Assembly (NCBI GenBank): GCA_052093225.1
Contig: JBQDDG010000011.1
Span: 1 to 64,000 of the forward strand
Direction of reading: 5' to 3'
Length of the DNA: 64,000 bases
Source of the DNA: JB111 sp052093225
GTDB taxonomy: Bacteria; Actinomycetota; Actinomycetes; Actinomycetales; Actinomycetaceae
Below, piece by piece: positions 14,968 to 23,601 of this stretch. The stretch's first letter is position 1. Every line of letters begins with the position of its first letter. Made by a program: the position numbers and the translations under genes. The notes beneath the pieces are model-generated. The model did not search any database. It saw nothing but the letters and a program-made list of their open reading frames with translations, and was not told where the DNA came from.

Positions 14968-17124
14968 TCAGACCACCCGCAGCGTGACCACCGTGCCGGG
15001 CTCGACCATCTCCCCGGCGGCGGGGGTCTGTTCGCGGACGGTGCCGTAGTAGGCGCCGAGCACGTCCTCGCGCTCCGCGGCGAGCCCGAGGGACTCCAGC
15101 TCCTCGAGGGCGTCCTCGACGTCCGTGTTGAGCAGGTCTGGCACCTCGACGAGCTCGGGGCCCAGCGAGACGACGACCTCGACCTCGTCGCCGACGAAGG
15201 CGTCGCCGTCGGCCGGGTCCTGGGAGATGACGAGGCCCTCGGTCACCGTGTCGGAGTGCTCCTCGACCACGTCCGGCTCGAGCCCGGCCGACTCCAGCTC
15301 CTCGAGGGCGTCGGCCCGGGGCGACCCCGTGACGTCCGGGACCGTGGTGGGCTCGGGGCCGTCGGAGACGACGATGTCGATCGGCTGGTCGTGGGGCACG
15401 ACGTCGCCCGGTGCGGGGTCGGCGGAGATGACCTCGCCCGCGGGGACCGAGTCGTCGTACTCGCGCGTGACCTCGCCCGGCGTGAGGCGGGCGGTGGACA
15501 GGAGGTCGAGGGCCTCGGCCTCGGTGGAGCCGGCGAGGTCGGGGACGGCGAGCATCTCCACGCCGAGCGAGACGGTGAGCGTGACCTCGTCGGCGCGGGT
15601 GCGCTCGCCCGCGGCCGGATCGGTGGCGACCGCGTTCCCCTCGACGACGTCGTCGGAGAACCCTTCCTCGACGTCGACGGCGAACCCGGCGGACTCCAGA
15701 GCGGCCACCGCCTCGTCGCCGGTGCGGCCCGTGACGTCGGGCACGGGGGCGCCGGCGAGGGGTCCGGCGGTGAGCAGCCACCAGGCGAGCGCGGCGACGG
15801 CGGCGAGGACGAGGAGGAGGCCGGCGAGGATCCCGGCCCGACGGCGTCCGCCGGCCGTGCCCGTGCGGGCGCCCCTGCGGGGTGCGGCGGCGCGGGCGGC
15901 GTCCGGTGCGGCGCCGCCCGCCGGGGGCGCGCCGCCGGCGGGCCGGGCGACGGGGATCGGTCGCGTGTCGTTCGCACGGACCGCGTCGTCGTGCGGGACG
16001 GGAGCGGGCGGCGTCGCGAGGGTGTGGTGGTCGGCGTGGCCCTGGGCGCGTGCCGGGCTGTCCGCGCTGGAGGCCCGCGCGGGGGAGCGCGTACCGGTGG
16101 CCGAGGCCCGCGCGCGCCGGGGCGCGGGCTTCCCACCCGGCCGGATCGACCCGATGGGGATGGCGACGGACTGGCCGGCGCGGTCGGTCTCCGCGGTGTC
16201 GCGCTGGTCGGCGTCCCACGCCTCGTCGAACCGGGCGGGCGGCCGGGGTGCGACGTCGGAGCGCTGGTCGAGCACGTCGCCGTCGAGGACGGCCGTGGTG
16301 CGGCGCAGCAGAGCGAGGGCCTCACCGGCGTCGGCGGGGCGGTCGTCCGGGTCCTGGGCGGTGAGCGCGGCGACGAGGTCGTCGACCTCGCGGGGGATCC
16401 ACGGCAGCTCCCTGCCCGGGCCCGGCACCGCCTTGTTGACGTGCTGGAAGGCCACCTGCGCCGGCGTCGTCCCGGAGAAGGGCTGGGCCCCGGTGAGCAG
16501 CTCGTAGGCGACGATCCCCACGCCGTAGACGTCCGCCGGCGGGTCGGCGATCCCCTCGAGGACGGTCTCCGGCGCGATGTAGGCGACCGTGCCGAGGACC
16601 GTGCCGGAGGTCGCCGCCGTCGTCTCGCTGATGGCCCGGGCGAGCCCGAAGTCGGCGACCTTCACGCGCCCGTCGGCCGTGACGAGGATGTTCTCCGGCT
16701 TGATGTCCCGGTGGACGAGGCCGGCGCGGTGGGCCGCGGCGAGGGCGTCGAGGACCTGCTCGAGGACGTCGAGGGTCTGACCCAGGGTGAGCGAGCCGCG
16801 CGCCCGCAGTTCGTCGCGCAGGTTGGGGCCGTCGACGAGCTCCATCGCCAGGTAGGAGGACTCCCCGGTCACGCCCTGGTCGTGGACGGCGACCACCCCG
16901 GGGTGGGACAGGCGGGCGGCGGCCCGCGCCTCGCGCCGGAACCGGCGGACGAAGTCCGAGGACTCCGCGAGGTGCGGGTGCATGATCTTCACCGCGACGA
17001 CGCGCTCGAGCCTGAGGTCCCGGGCACGGTAGACGCTGGCCATGCCACCTCTCGCGATGCGCTCGATGATCTCGTAGCGGTCGTCGACGAGGTGGCCGGC
17101 CAGCGGGTCGGCACGGGTATCCAC
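14968..17124 (-). CDS. pknL: Serine/threonine protein kinase with PASTA domains, PknL-like
   Basis: Membrane receptor kinase sensing cell-wall fragments. 718 aa. Kinase domain about 17-275: glycine loop IARGGMASV, VAVKIMH lysine, HRDIKPEN catalytic loop near 140, DFGLA, and activation segment with several Ser/Thr before GTVAYIAPE. A long Pro/Ala/Arg-rich juxtamembrane linker leads to one membrane helix (about 429-450). Four extracellular PASTA repeats follow (VPDVTG, VPDLAG, VPDVTG, VPDLLN starts). GTG start 6 nt after TAGCAT, probably leaderless. Gene context (aroG, Rv2175c homologue nearby) supports PknL rather than PknB. Symbol is by family and position. Confidence 0.93.
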   Translation of the reverse strand: MDTRADPLAGHLVDDRYEIIERIARGGMASVYRARDLRLERVVAVKIMHPHLAESSDFVRRFRREARAAARLSHPGVVAVHDQGVTGESSYLAMELVDGPNLRDELRARGSLTLGQTLDVLEQVLDALAAAHRAGLVHRDIKPENILVTADGRVKVADFGLARAISETTAATSGTVLGTVAYIAPETVLEGIADPPADVYGVGIVAYELLTGAQPFSGTTPAQVAFQHVNKAVPGPGRELPWIPREVDDLVAALTAQDPDDRPADAGEALALLRRTTAVLDGDVLDQRSDVAPRPPARFDEAWDADQRDTAETDRAGQSVAIPIGSIRPGGKPAPRRARASATGTRSPARASSADSPARAQGHADHHTLATPPAPVPHDDAVRANDTRPIPVARPAGGAPPAGGAAPDAARAAAPRRGARTGTAGGRRRAGILAGLLLVLAAVAALAWWLLTAGPLAGAPVPDVTGRTGDEAVAALESAGFAVDVEEGFSDDVVEGNAVATDPAAGERTRADEVTLTVSLGVEMLAVPDLAGSTEAEALDLLSTARLTPGEVTREYDDSVPAGEVISADPAPGDVVPHDQPIDIVVSDGPEPTTVPDVTGSPRADALEELESAGLEPDVVEEHSDTVTEGLVISQDPADGDAFVGDEVEVVVSLGPELVEVPDLLNTDVEDALEELESLGLAAEREDVLGAYYGTVREQTPAAGEMVEPGTVVTLRVV

Positions 17125-17168
17125 AGGCGGATGCTAACCGGGCCGGGTGTACGCGGGGTGGACGCGCG

Positions 17169-17208
17169 CCGGGCCGGGCACCCCGATCGCGCGGGGGCCC
17201 GGCCCGGG
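17169..17208 (-). terminator. Terminator of the LysM transglycosylase gene
   Basis: GC-rich inverted repeat (GGGCCGGGCACCCC against GGGGGCCCGGCCC) with an 8-nt loop, just past the stop codon at 17223. Confidence 0.6.
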
Positions 17209-17222
17209 AGGCGGAGCGTCGG

Positions 17223-18530
17223 TCAGAAGCGGTTCATCGCCGCGCGCACGGTGGCCACGTACTGCTCGGTGTCCGCGTACATACCGTTCGCCCGGACGCC
17301 GCCGAGGCCCTGGTAGTAGGCGCCGATGCCCTGGTCCGAGTCGTCCGCCGAGCCCTGGAGCGCGCGGATGATGGCCACACCGGCCACGACGTTGTCCTGT
17401 GGGTTCATGATGTTGAGCGTGCGGCCGACCAGCTGCGAGGCCCACTCGCCCGAGGACGGGATGACCTGCATGGTGCCGATCGCGTTGGCGGGGGAGACCG
17501 ACGCGTGGTTGAAGCCCGACTCCACGAAGGCGTGGGCGAGAGCGAGGCGCGGGTCGACGCCCATGGAGACGGCGGTGCTGCGCACGAGCTCCTGCATCTC
17601 GGCCCGGGACGGGACGCCGGCCTCGACCAGCTGCGTGCGGTTGGCGTTCGCGGCGCCGACGACGGCCTCGGGGTAGGTGCGGCCCGCGAACGTGGAGCCG
17701 CCGCCGCCGGAGGTGTTGCCGGGGTCGGAGGTGACGGGGCCGGAGCTCGCCGCGCCGGAGGAGCCCGGCAGCGTGAGGCGCTGGCCGACGTAGATCCGGT
17801 GGGCCGAGGTCAGCGAGTTGGCCGACGCGAGGGCGTCGACGCTCGTGCCCTGGCTCGCCGCGATGCCGGTGAGGGTGTCGCCGGCCCGCACGGTGTAGGA
17901 GCCGCCCGAGGGTGCCGGCGCCTCGGAGCCGGCGGTCGAGGAGGATCCTGCACCGGGGATGGTCAGGGTCTGGCCGCTGCGGATGATCGTGCCCGTGAGG
18001 CCGTTCGCCTGCTGGAGCTCGCGGACCGTGGTCCCGTGGGCCCGGGCGATCCCGATGAGGGTGTCGCCGGCGGCCACCTGATAGGACCCGCCGGCGGCGT
18101 CGCCGGAGGCCGGGGACGGCGCGGTGACGGCGCCGCCCGGGAGGGTGAGCCGCTGCCCGGGCAGGATGAGCGACCCGGAGAGCGAGTTGGCCTGCTGCAG
18201 CGCGGTCACGGTGGTGGCGTGGCCCGCCGCGATGCCGTAGAGCGTGTCGCCCCGACGGACCGTGTAGGCGGTCTCCTCCGGGCTCTGGCGCACGGGGGTC
18301 GCGCGCGTGGCGTCCAGGAGGCCCGCGCGGGCGGCGGTCGTCGTGGTGGCCTGCGGCAGTGCGCCGCGTGCCGCGGCGACCGGCTGCGGAGCCGTCTGGA
18401 CCGGTGCGTCCGCGGCGAGCGCCGGGACGGCGAGAAGGGTCGGTGCGCCGATCGCCGTGGTGGCGATGGTGGCCAGCGCGAGCGGACGTCGACGTGCGCC
18501 ACGGCGGTGGGCGCGGATGGCGACAGGCAT
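17223..18530 (-). CDS. Secreted LysM/lytic transglycosylase
   Basis: Peptidoglycan-binding and -cleaving exported protein; 435 aa. N-terminal basic signal peptide (ending near VPALA-ADAP), three LysM modules (YTVRRGDTL, YQVAAGDTL, YTVRAGDTL, each ending LTLPG or LTIPG) and a C-terminal SLT-type domain with catalytic Glu in HAFVESGFNHA and the NAIGTMQV motif. ATG chosen because GGAGGACCC precedes it; the upstream in-frame ATG has no ribosome site. Lies between the PASTA kinase and the Rv2175c-like gene, fitting a wall-sensing and remodelling group. Confidence 0.92.
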   Translation of the reverse strand: MPVAIRAHRRGARRRPLALATIATTAIGAPTLLAVPALAADAPVQTAPQPVAAARGALPQATTTTAARAGLLDATRATPVRQSPEETAYTVRRGDTLYGIAAGHATTVTALQQANSLSGSLILPGQRLTLPGGAVTAPSPASGDAAGGSYQVAAGDTLIGIARAHGTTVRELQQANGLTGTIIRSGQTLTIPGAGSSSTAGSEAPAPSGGSYTVRAGDTLTGIAASQGTSVDALASANSLTSAHRIYVGQRLTLPGSSGAASSGPVTSDPGNTSGGGGSTFAGRTYPEAVVGAANANRTQLVEAGVPSRAEMQELVRSTAVSMGVDPRLALAHAFVESGFNHASVSPANAIGTMQVIPSSGEWASQLVGRTLNIMNPQDNVVAGVAIIRALQGSADDSDQGIGAYYQGLGGVRANGMYADTEQYVATVRAAMNRF

Positions 18531-18606
18531 GGGTCCTCCGGGAAGTGGAACTCGTCCCCCCTGCAACCCGATGGTCGCAAGTGACGGGTGTGAACAGTTG
18601 GACTGC

Positions 18607-18622
18607 TGTTACTGGTATAACA
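18607..18622. promoter_or_regulatory. AT-rich inverted repeat TGTTA-N6-TAACA
   Basis: Lies in the 189-bp divergent space between the transglycosylase and the DNA-binding gene, in the only AT-rich patch there. On the minus strand TATACC within it could be a -10, giving a leader of about 80 nt for the transglycosylase. Candidate operator/promoter; no c-di-AMP riboswitch signature seen. Confidence 0.35.
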
Positions 18623-18719
18623 ATTGGGACACTAGTGGTTGATGAGGTCTACGTCTAACCCGTCCCGGGGGCGAACGCTGGTATCGGTGCAGATGGCGGG
18701 CCGAACTAGGCTGTCCCTC

Positions 18720-19067
18720 ATGCCTGGACCCACATGGATCTCCGTTCCCGACGCCGCGAAGGAGATGGGGCTGCGCGACCGTGACGTCCGTCAGCTCGTG
18801 CGCGACGGCCGCCTCGTCACGGTGCGCTCGGGTACCGGCGCGGCGGGCCTCGCCCGCGAGATGCTCGACCTGCGGGCACAGCCGCCCGGCGTCGTCGACG
18901 GGCTGCCCGGCACCCTCACGCTGCTGCGGGACGGCGGCATGTCGGACGACGGGATCGTCGCCTGGCTGTGGACGCACGACGAGGAGCTCGGCGCGACGCC
19001 GATGGACGCCCTCGCCTCCGGCCAGGTGCACGCCGTGCGCCGCGTGGCGCTCGCACAGGCGTTCTGA
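18720..19067 (+). CDS. Winged-helix DNA-binding protein, Rv2175c-like
   Basis: 115 aa. N-terminal winged helix (WISVPDAAKEMGLRDRDVRQL, reading frame begins MPGPT) that pairs a MerR-like recognition helix with a strand, and a C-terminal domain of the Rv2175c family (GGMSDDGIVAWLWT, DALASGQVHAVRRVA). In M. tuberculosis the homologue is a substrate of PknL that loses DNA binding when phosphorylated; here it lies one gene from a PknL-like kinase. TAGGCT is 7 nt upstream of the ATG with no ribosome site, so probably leaderless. Confidence 0.88.
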   Translation: MPGPTWISVPDAAKEMGLRDRDVRQLVRDGRLVTVRSGTGAAGLAREMLDLRAQPPGVVDGLPGTLTLLRDGGMSDDGIVAWLWTHDEELGATPMDALASGQVHAVRRVALAQAF

Positions 19068-19100
19068 GCCGCCCGGCCCGTCACCGGGCCGGAGCCGGCT

Positions 19101-20207
19101 TCAGGAGGTGCGCGTGACCAGCGCGTCGCTCAGCGCGACGAGGACCGCCCGCGGCTCGTCGCCGATCGGCAGCGCGGCGAGCGCCTCGGCGGCGGACCGC
19201 TCCCGCTCGTCGATGAGCTCCTCGTGCGCGGCGCGGGCCCCGCTCGAGTCGATGATCTCCCGGAGCCGGTCGACGCCGTCCGGTCCGAGCTCCGGGTCGC
19301 CGACGGCGTCGACGAGCTCGGTGCGCTCGGCGGGCGAGGCGGCGCTCCAGGTGAGCGCGAGCAGCGCGGTGCGCTTGCCCTCGCGCAGGTCGTCGCCCGC
19401 GGGCTTGCCCGTCACCAGGGGGTCGCCGAAGACGCCGAGCTCGTCGTCGCGCAGCTGGAAGGCCTCGCCGAGCGGTGCCCCGAGCAGCCGGAGCCGCTCG
19501 ACGAACGAGGCGTCGGCGCCGGCGAGCGCTGCCCCGAGCGCGAGCGGGTGCTCGACGGAGTAGCGGGCCGACTTGTGGCGGAGCACGGTCAGCGCGCGGC
19601 CGAGCGCGCCGCCCGGGTCGACGTCCAGGGGGGTGGCGGCTGCGCGGACGTCGAGGTACTGGCCCGCCGCCACCTCGGCGCACATGTGGTCGTAGACCTT
19701 GCGTGCCGCCCGCCCGGCGGCGGGGTCCACGGCGGCGCGCGCGTCGTCCATCACGTAGGAGGACGTCGCCAGCAGCAGGTCGCCGAGCAGGATCGCGCCG
19801 GAGACGCCGAACGCGTCCGGGTCGCCGGTGAGCTCCGAGCGGCGCAGGGTGTCGGCGAGCGCCACGTGGGCGGCGGGCAGGCCCCGGCGGGTGTCGGCGC
19901 CGTCCATCACGTCGTCGTGGACGAGGGCGGCGAGCTGGAAGAGCTCGAGCGCAGCGGCGGCGTCGACGACCGGGTCGCCGACTGCCACGTCCCGCGCGCC
20001 CCCGGCGGCGAGGTGGCCCGCGTACCCGAGCAGCGCGCGCGAGCGCTTCCCCCCGGCCAGCAGCGCCCGGCCCGGCGCCGCGAGGTCGGCGACCAGCTCG
20101 CCGACCGGGTCGAGGCGGACGAGAGCGTCCTCGAACGCGGCGCTCGTGGCCCGGTCGACGTCGGTGCGCACGGCGGGCAGCGGGGGCGGGAGGACGGGGG
20201 AGGGCAT
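19101..20207 (-). CDS. Polyprenyl diphosphate synthase (IdsA/GGPP synthase type)
   Basis: Head-to-tail condensation of isopentenyl diphosphate with allylic diphosphates. 368 aa. First Asp-rich motif DDVMDGADTRRG begins at D98, second is RDDELGVFGD near 250; GGKRSR and GKPAGDDLREGKRT bind diphosphate. Residues 4 and 5 before the first motif are small (Ala), so the product is probably C20 or longer. The open frame extends upstream, but ATG at PSPVLPPPLP is 6 nt after TACGCT. Equivalent to idsA2 (Rv2173) by position. dxs, at 59 kb, supplies the same pathway. Confidence 0.92.
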   Translation of the reverse strand: MPSPVLPPPLPAVRTDVDRATSAAFEDALVRLDPVGELVADLAAPGRALLAGGKRSRALLGYAGHLAAGGARDVAVGDPVVDAAAALELFQLAALVHDDVMDGADTRRGLPAAHVALADTLRRSELTGDPDAFGVSGAILLGDLLLATSSYVMDDARAAVDPAAGRAARKVYDHMCAEVAAGQYLDVRAAATPLDVDPGGALGRALTVLRHKSARYSVEHPLALGAALAGADASFVERLRLLGAPLGEAFQLRDDELGVFGDPLVTGKPAGDDLREGKRTALLALTWSAASPAERTELVDAVGDPELGPDGVDRLREIIDSSGARAAHEELIDERERSAAEALAALPIGDEPRAVLVALSDALVTRTS

Positions 20208-20328
20208 GCCTCGAGCGTACGTCGAAGCCGCGGCGCCGACGGGCGCGGATCCTGTCCACAGCGGGTCCGACGAGGCTCCGTCCACAGGCCGCCGACGGCG
20301 GCGAGCCGTGCGGTGCCAGCGTGCAGTC

Positions 20329-21513
20329 ATGGCACACACCACACTGCGACTGTCCAGCGACGCCGACCTCGTCGGCGCGATCCCCCACCTGCTCGGGTTC
20401 CACCCGGCCGAGTCCGTCACCCTGCTCACCACCGAGATGGTGGTCGGCGGGCGCGGGGTCGGCCCGGCCGCCCGACTCGACCTCGCCGGCGCCGGCGGCT
20501 ACGGCGGCGAGGGCTACGTCCAGGAGGTCGTGGACCGGTTCGCCCGCGACCGCCTCGGCATCCTCGCCGTCGTCGTCCACACCGGCGCCCCCCTCGCCGA
20601 GGCCCGCGGCTCGGTGCACGTGACGAGCGCCGTGGAGCGCGTGCGCGCCGCCGACGACGAGCGGGTCGGTGCGTGGCTCGTGGCGGCCGACGGCTGGCAG
20701 CGGCTCCCGGGGCACGCGCCGTTCCGGGACCGCGGCGGCCCGCGACCGCTCGAGGAGCTGATGAGCTCGAACGCCGTCGCCGACCTCGTCCTGTCCGGGT
20801 CGGCGCCCGTGGCGGGCCGGGACGGTCTCGGCGTGCGCAGGGAGCCGTCCACGGACGAGGGTCGCCGGCTCGTCGGCGCGGTGGACGCGCGGATGCAGCG
20901 GCGCCCACCGGGCATCGGTCTCACCGTCCGCGCCTACGACGACCTGGTCTCGAGGCGGACGCTCGGGCGGCCCGGGCCGCTGATCGCGCGGGACCACGAC
21001 CTGCTCGCCCGCCTGCTCGTGGGCATCGAGCGCCTCGACGTCCGCGACGCGGTGCTCACCCGCGTGCTCGTGGGGACCGGGCTGCCCGTCGAGATGCTCT
21101 CCGAGCCGGAGATCGCCGCCCCGCTGTGGACGGGCGGCGGCCACGAGACCGCCGAGCGGCGGCTCCCGCTCGAGACGATCGCACGGCTCGCCCCCGACGG
21201 AGCGGCGGCCCCGGCCCTCGCGATGCTGGCGATGCTCGCCTGGCGCCGGGGCGACGGCGCCCGGGCCGCCGTGCTCGCCGAGCTCGCGCTGCTCGACCGG
21301 CCCGGATACGCCCTGGCCCTGCTCGTCGCGGACCTGCAGGCCTCGGGGACGGCGCCCCGCCGGGGGCTGGGCGGGCCGGACCTCGACCCGTTCGACGACC
21401 TCGGCGACCTCGACGACGAGGTCGAGTGGCTGGACCTCACGGCGTTCGACGACGTGCTGGACCCGCTGCCGGAGGACCTCGTCGACGAGATCGACGACTC
21501 CGACGCGGCGTGA
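20329..21513 (+). CDS. DUF4192 family protein
   Basis: 394 aa, function unknown. The opening RLSSDADLVGAIPHLLGFHP followed by ESVTLL is the hallmark of DUF4192, an actinobacterial family. It has no signal peptide or membrane helix, and the C-terminal 60 residues are strongly acidic (DPFDDLGDLDDEVEWLD). The ATG is preceded by CAGCGT at 6 nt, a weak leaderless -10, and the gene is divergent from the polyprenyl synthase. Confidence 0.85.
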   Translation: MAHTTLRLSSDADLVGAIPHLLGFHPAESVTLLTTEMVVGGRGVGPAARLDLAGAGGYGGEGYVQEVVDRFARDRLGILAVVVHTGAPLAEARGSVHVTSAVERVRAADDERVGAWLVAADGWQRLPGHAPFRDRGGPRPLEELMSSNAVADLVLSGSAPVAGRDGLGVRREPSTDEGRRLVGAVDARMQRRPPGIGLTVRAYDDLVSRRTLGRPGPLIARDHDLLARLLVGIERLDVRDAVLTRVLVGTGLPVEMLSEPEIAAPLWTGGGHETAERRLPLETIARLAPDGAAAPALAMLAMLAWRRGDGARAAVLAELALLDRPGYALALLVADLQASGTAPRRGLGGPDLDPFDDLGDLDDEVEWLDLTAFDDVLDPLPEDLVDEIDDSDAA

Positions 21514-21594
21514 CCCGGAACGTCTGCGGGCGGCCGCGCGCCGGGGTAGCGTCGCGCCAGCGGACCATCAGCGGGACGCGCCGAGGAGGAGCCC

Positions 21595-21981
21595 ATGGAC
21601 GTCGTCGTGGCGTACCTGGACACGCCGGAGGGCGAGGCGGCGCTCGACCATGCGATCGAGGCCGCGAAGGAGGCCGACGACCGCGTCGTCGTGGTGCTGA
21701 CCCGGGGCAGGACCGAGGACGCCGACCAGACCGTCGTCGAGATCGACGCCGACTCGGCCCGCGCACGCCTCGACGCCGCCGACGTCGCCCACGAGATCCG
21801 TTACGTCGGGCTCGGGCAGGACGCCGGGCACGAGATCGTCCAGGCCGCGACCGAGGCCGCGGCGCGGCTCGTCGTCATCGGCCTCACCCGCGGATCGGCC
21901 ACGGGCACGCTGAGCCTCGGTGCGGGCGCCCAGCACATCCTGCTCCAGTCGCCCTGCCCCGTCCTCGTCGTCCACCCGTAG
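21595..21981 (+). CDS. Universal stress protein (UspA fold)
   Basis: 128 aa single Usp domain: strand MDVVVAYLDTPEGEAALDHA at the start, a C-terminal RLVVIGLTRGSATGTLSLG and QHILLQSPCPVLVVHP. The nucleotide-binding G-2x-G-9x-G(S/T) loop is imperfect, so ATP binding is uncertain. Ribosome site GAGGAGGAG; TAGCGT about 45 nt upstream is a plausible -10. Just upstream of gcvT but with its own leader. Confidence 0.85.
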   Translation: MDVVVAYLDTPEGEAALDHAIEAAKEADDRVVVVLTRGRTEDADQTVVEIDADSARARLDAADVAHEIRYVGLGQDAGHEIVQAATEAAARLVVIGLTRGSATGTLSLGAGAQHILLQSPCPVLVVHP

Positions 21982-22043
21982 CCAGGACGGATCGCGCCGG
22001 GCGACGTAGCCTGGGGCCGACGGATCCGCTCCGAGGAGGAGAC

Positions 22044-23153
22044 TTGAACGACGCCGACGTCGTCCTGCGCACCCCGCTCCACGCCCTGCACGTCGAGGCC
22101 GGCGCGAGCATGACGCCCTTCGCCGGCTGGGACATGCCCCTGCGGTACAGCTCGGAGCTCGAGGAGCACCGCGCCGTGCGCGAGTCCGCCGGCCTGTTCG
22201 ACCTCTCGCACATGGCGCAGGTCCTCGTCACCGGCGCCGGGGCGGGCGAGGCCCTGGACCGCTCGCTCGTCACGCGCCCGTCCCGCACCGAGGTCGGCCG
22301 CGCCCGGTACTCGCTCATGCTGGACCGGGACGGCGGGATCCTCGACGACCTCGTCGTCTACCGCACCGGTGAGACCGAGTACCTCGTCGTGGCCAACGCC
22401 GCGAACCGGCTCGTCGTCGTCGACGAGCTCACAGCGCGCGCCGAGGGGGTGGAGGCCGTCGCGGTCGACGACCGCACGCTGAGCCGGGCGCTGGTCGCGA
22501 TCCAGGGACCCGCCGCGCAGGAGATCCTCCGCTCCGTCACCGGCGCCGACCTGGACGGCCTGCGTTACTTCCGTTCCACGCGGGCGAGCGTCGCCGGCGT
22601 CGACCTCCTGCTCGCACGCACCGGGTACACCGGCGAGGCGGGCTACGAGCTCATGCTCGGCGCCGCCCACGCCCCGGCCCTCTGGCGCGCGCTGACCGAC
22701 GCCGGCGCCGGGCACGGACTGCGGCCAGCCGGCCTCGCCGCCCGGGACACGCTGCGCCTCGAGGCCGGCATGTCCCTGTACGGCAACGAGCTCACGCGGG
22801 GGACCGGGCCGGACGAGGTCGGTCTCGGGCGCCTGGTCGACATGGGCGAGGACCACCGCTTCGTCGGCCGCGCCGGCGTCGAGGCGGCACGCGAGCACCC
22901 CACCGGCCGGTCCTCGGTCGCGCTCGTCGGCGAGGGGCGGCGCGCCGCCCGCGCCGGTTCCACCGTCCTGCTCGGCGACCAGGAGATCGGCACGGTCACC
23001 TCCGGCGCGCTCTCGCCCACCCTCGGCCACCCCGTCGCCCTCGCCCTCGTGCACGGAGCCCCCGGGCCCGGGACCGTCCTCGAGGTCGACGTGCGCGGCA
23101 AGCGGCAGCCGATGACCGTCGTCGAGCCGCCGTTCTACCGCCGGCCGAGCTGA
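22044..23153 (+). CDS. gcvT: Aminomethyltransferase (glycine cleavage T protein)
   Basis: Transfers the methylene group from lipoylated H protein to tetrahydrofolate, releasing ammonia. 369 aa. Motifs FAGWDMPLRYSS, ESAGLFDLSHM, ARTGYTGEAGYE and LAARDTLRLEAGM (folate pocket) are present. The TTG start is chosen because GAGGAGGAGA lies 4-12 nt upstream and family N-termini begin there; no ATG or GTG fits. First of three glycine-cleavage genes in order T-H-P. I see no glycine riboswitch in the 62 bp upstream. Confidence 0.95.
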   Translation: MNDADVVLRTPLHALHVEAGASMTPFAGWDMPLRYSSELEEHRAVRESAGLFDLSHMAQVLVTGAGAGEALDRSLVTRPSRTEVGRARYSLMLDRDGGILDDLVVYRTGETEYLVVANAANRLVVVDELTARAEGVEAVAVDDRTLSRALVAIQGPAAQEILRSVTGADLDGLRYFRSTRASVAGVDLLLARTGYTGEAGYELMLGAAHAPALWRALTDAGAGHGLRPAGLAARDTLRLEAGMSLYGNELTRGTGPDEVGLGRLVDMGEDHRFVGRAGVEAAREHPTGRSSVALVGEGRRAARAGSTVLLGDQEIGTVTSGALSPTLGHPVALALVHGAPGPGTVLEVDVRGKRQPMTVVEPPFYRRPS

Positions 23154-23214
23154 CCCGCACCACGAGCCCACCCGCACCTGACCGTCCCAGCCGACCACCC
23201 ACCAGGAGATCGAC

Positions 23215-23601
23215 GTGAGCACCTACCCCGACGACCGGAAGTACAGCGCCGACCACGAGTGGATCCTGCTCGGGAGCGGCGCGGCCCGCATCGGCATCAC
23301 CGCCTTCGCCGCCGAGTCCCTCGGCGAGGCCGTGTTCGTCGACCTGCCCGCCGTGGGCGACACGGTGACCGCCGGCGAGGCGTGCGGGGAGGTCGAGTCC
23401 ACGAAGTCCGTCTCCGACCTCGTCGCCCCCGCCTCGGGCGAGGTCACCGCCGTCAACGACGCGGCCGACGCCGACCCCGCGCTCGTCACGGGCGACCCGC
23501 ACGGGGCCGGCTGGCTCTACGAGATCGCGCCGGGGAAGGTCCCGGACGACCTCCTCGACGCCGCGGCCTACGCCGAGCTCGCCGCCGGGGCCGGCGCGTG
23601 A
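23215..23601 (+). CDS. gcvH: Glycine cleavage system H protein
   Basis: Lipoyl carrier shuttling the aminomethyl group among P, T and L proteins. 128 aa. The lipoyl-accepting lysine is K64 in EVESTKSVSDL, on the usual beta hairpin; the N-terminal YSADHEWI is typical. GTG start with AGGAG. Its stop codon overlaps the gcvP start. Confidence 0.96.
   Translation: MSTYPDDRKYSADHEWILLGSGAARIGITAFAAESLGEAVFVDLPAVGDTVTAGEACGEVESTKSVSDLVAPASGEVTAVNDAADADPALVTGDPHGAGWLYEIAPGKVPDDLLDAAAYAELAAGAGA

Noticed and set aside
18531..18719. c-di-AMP (ydaO-type) riboswitch before the LysM gene
   Set aside because: The expected conserved GGGGAACC-type core and stems were not found.
21982..22043. Glycine riboswitch before gcvT
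   Set aside because: Only 62 bp between usp stop and gcvT start, with a plain ribosome site; no room for the tandem aptamers.
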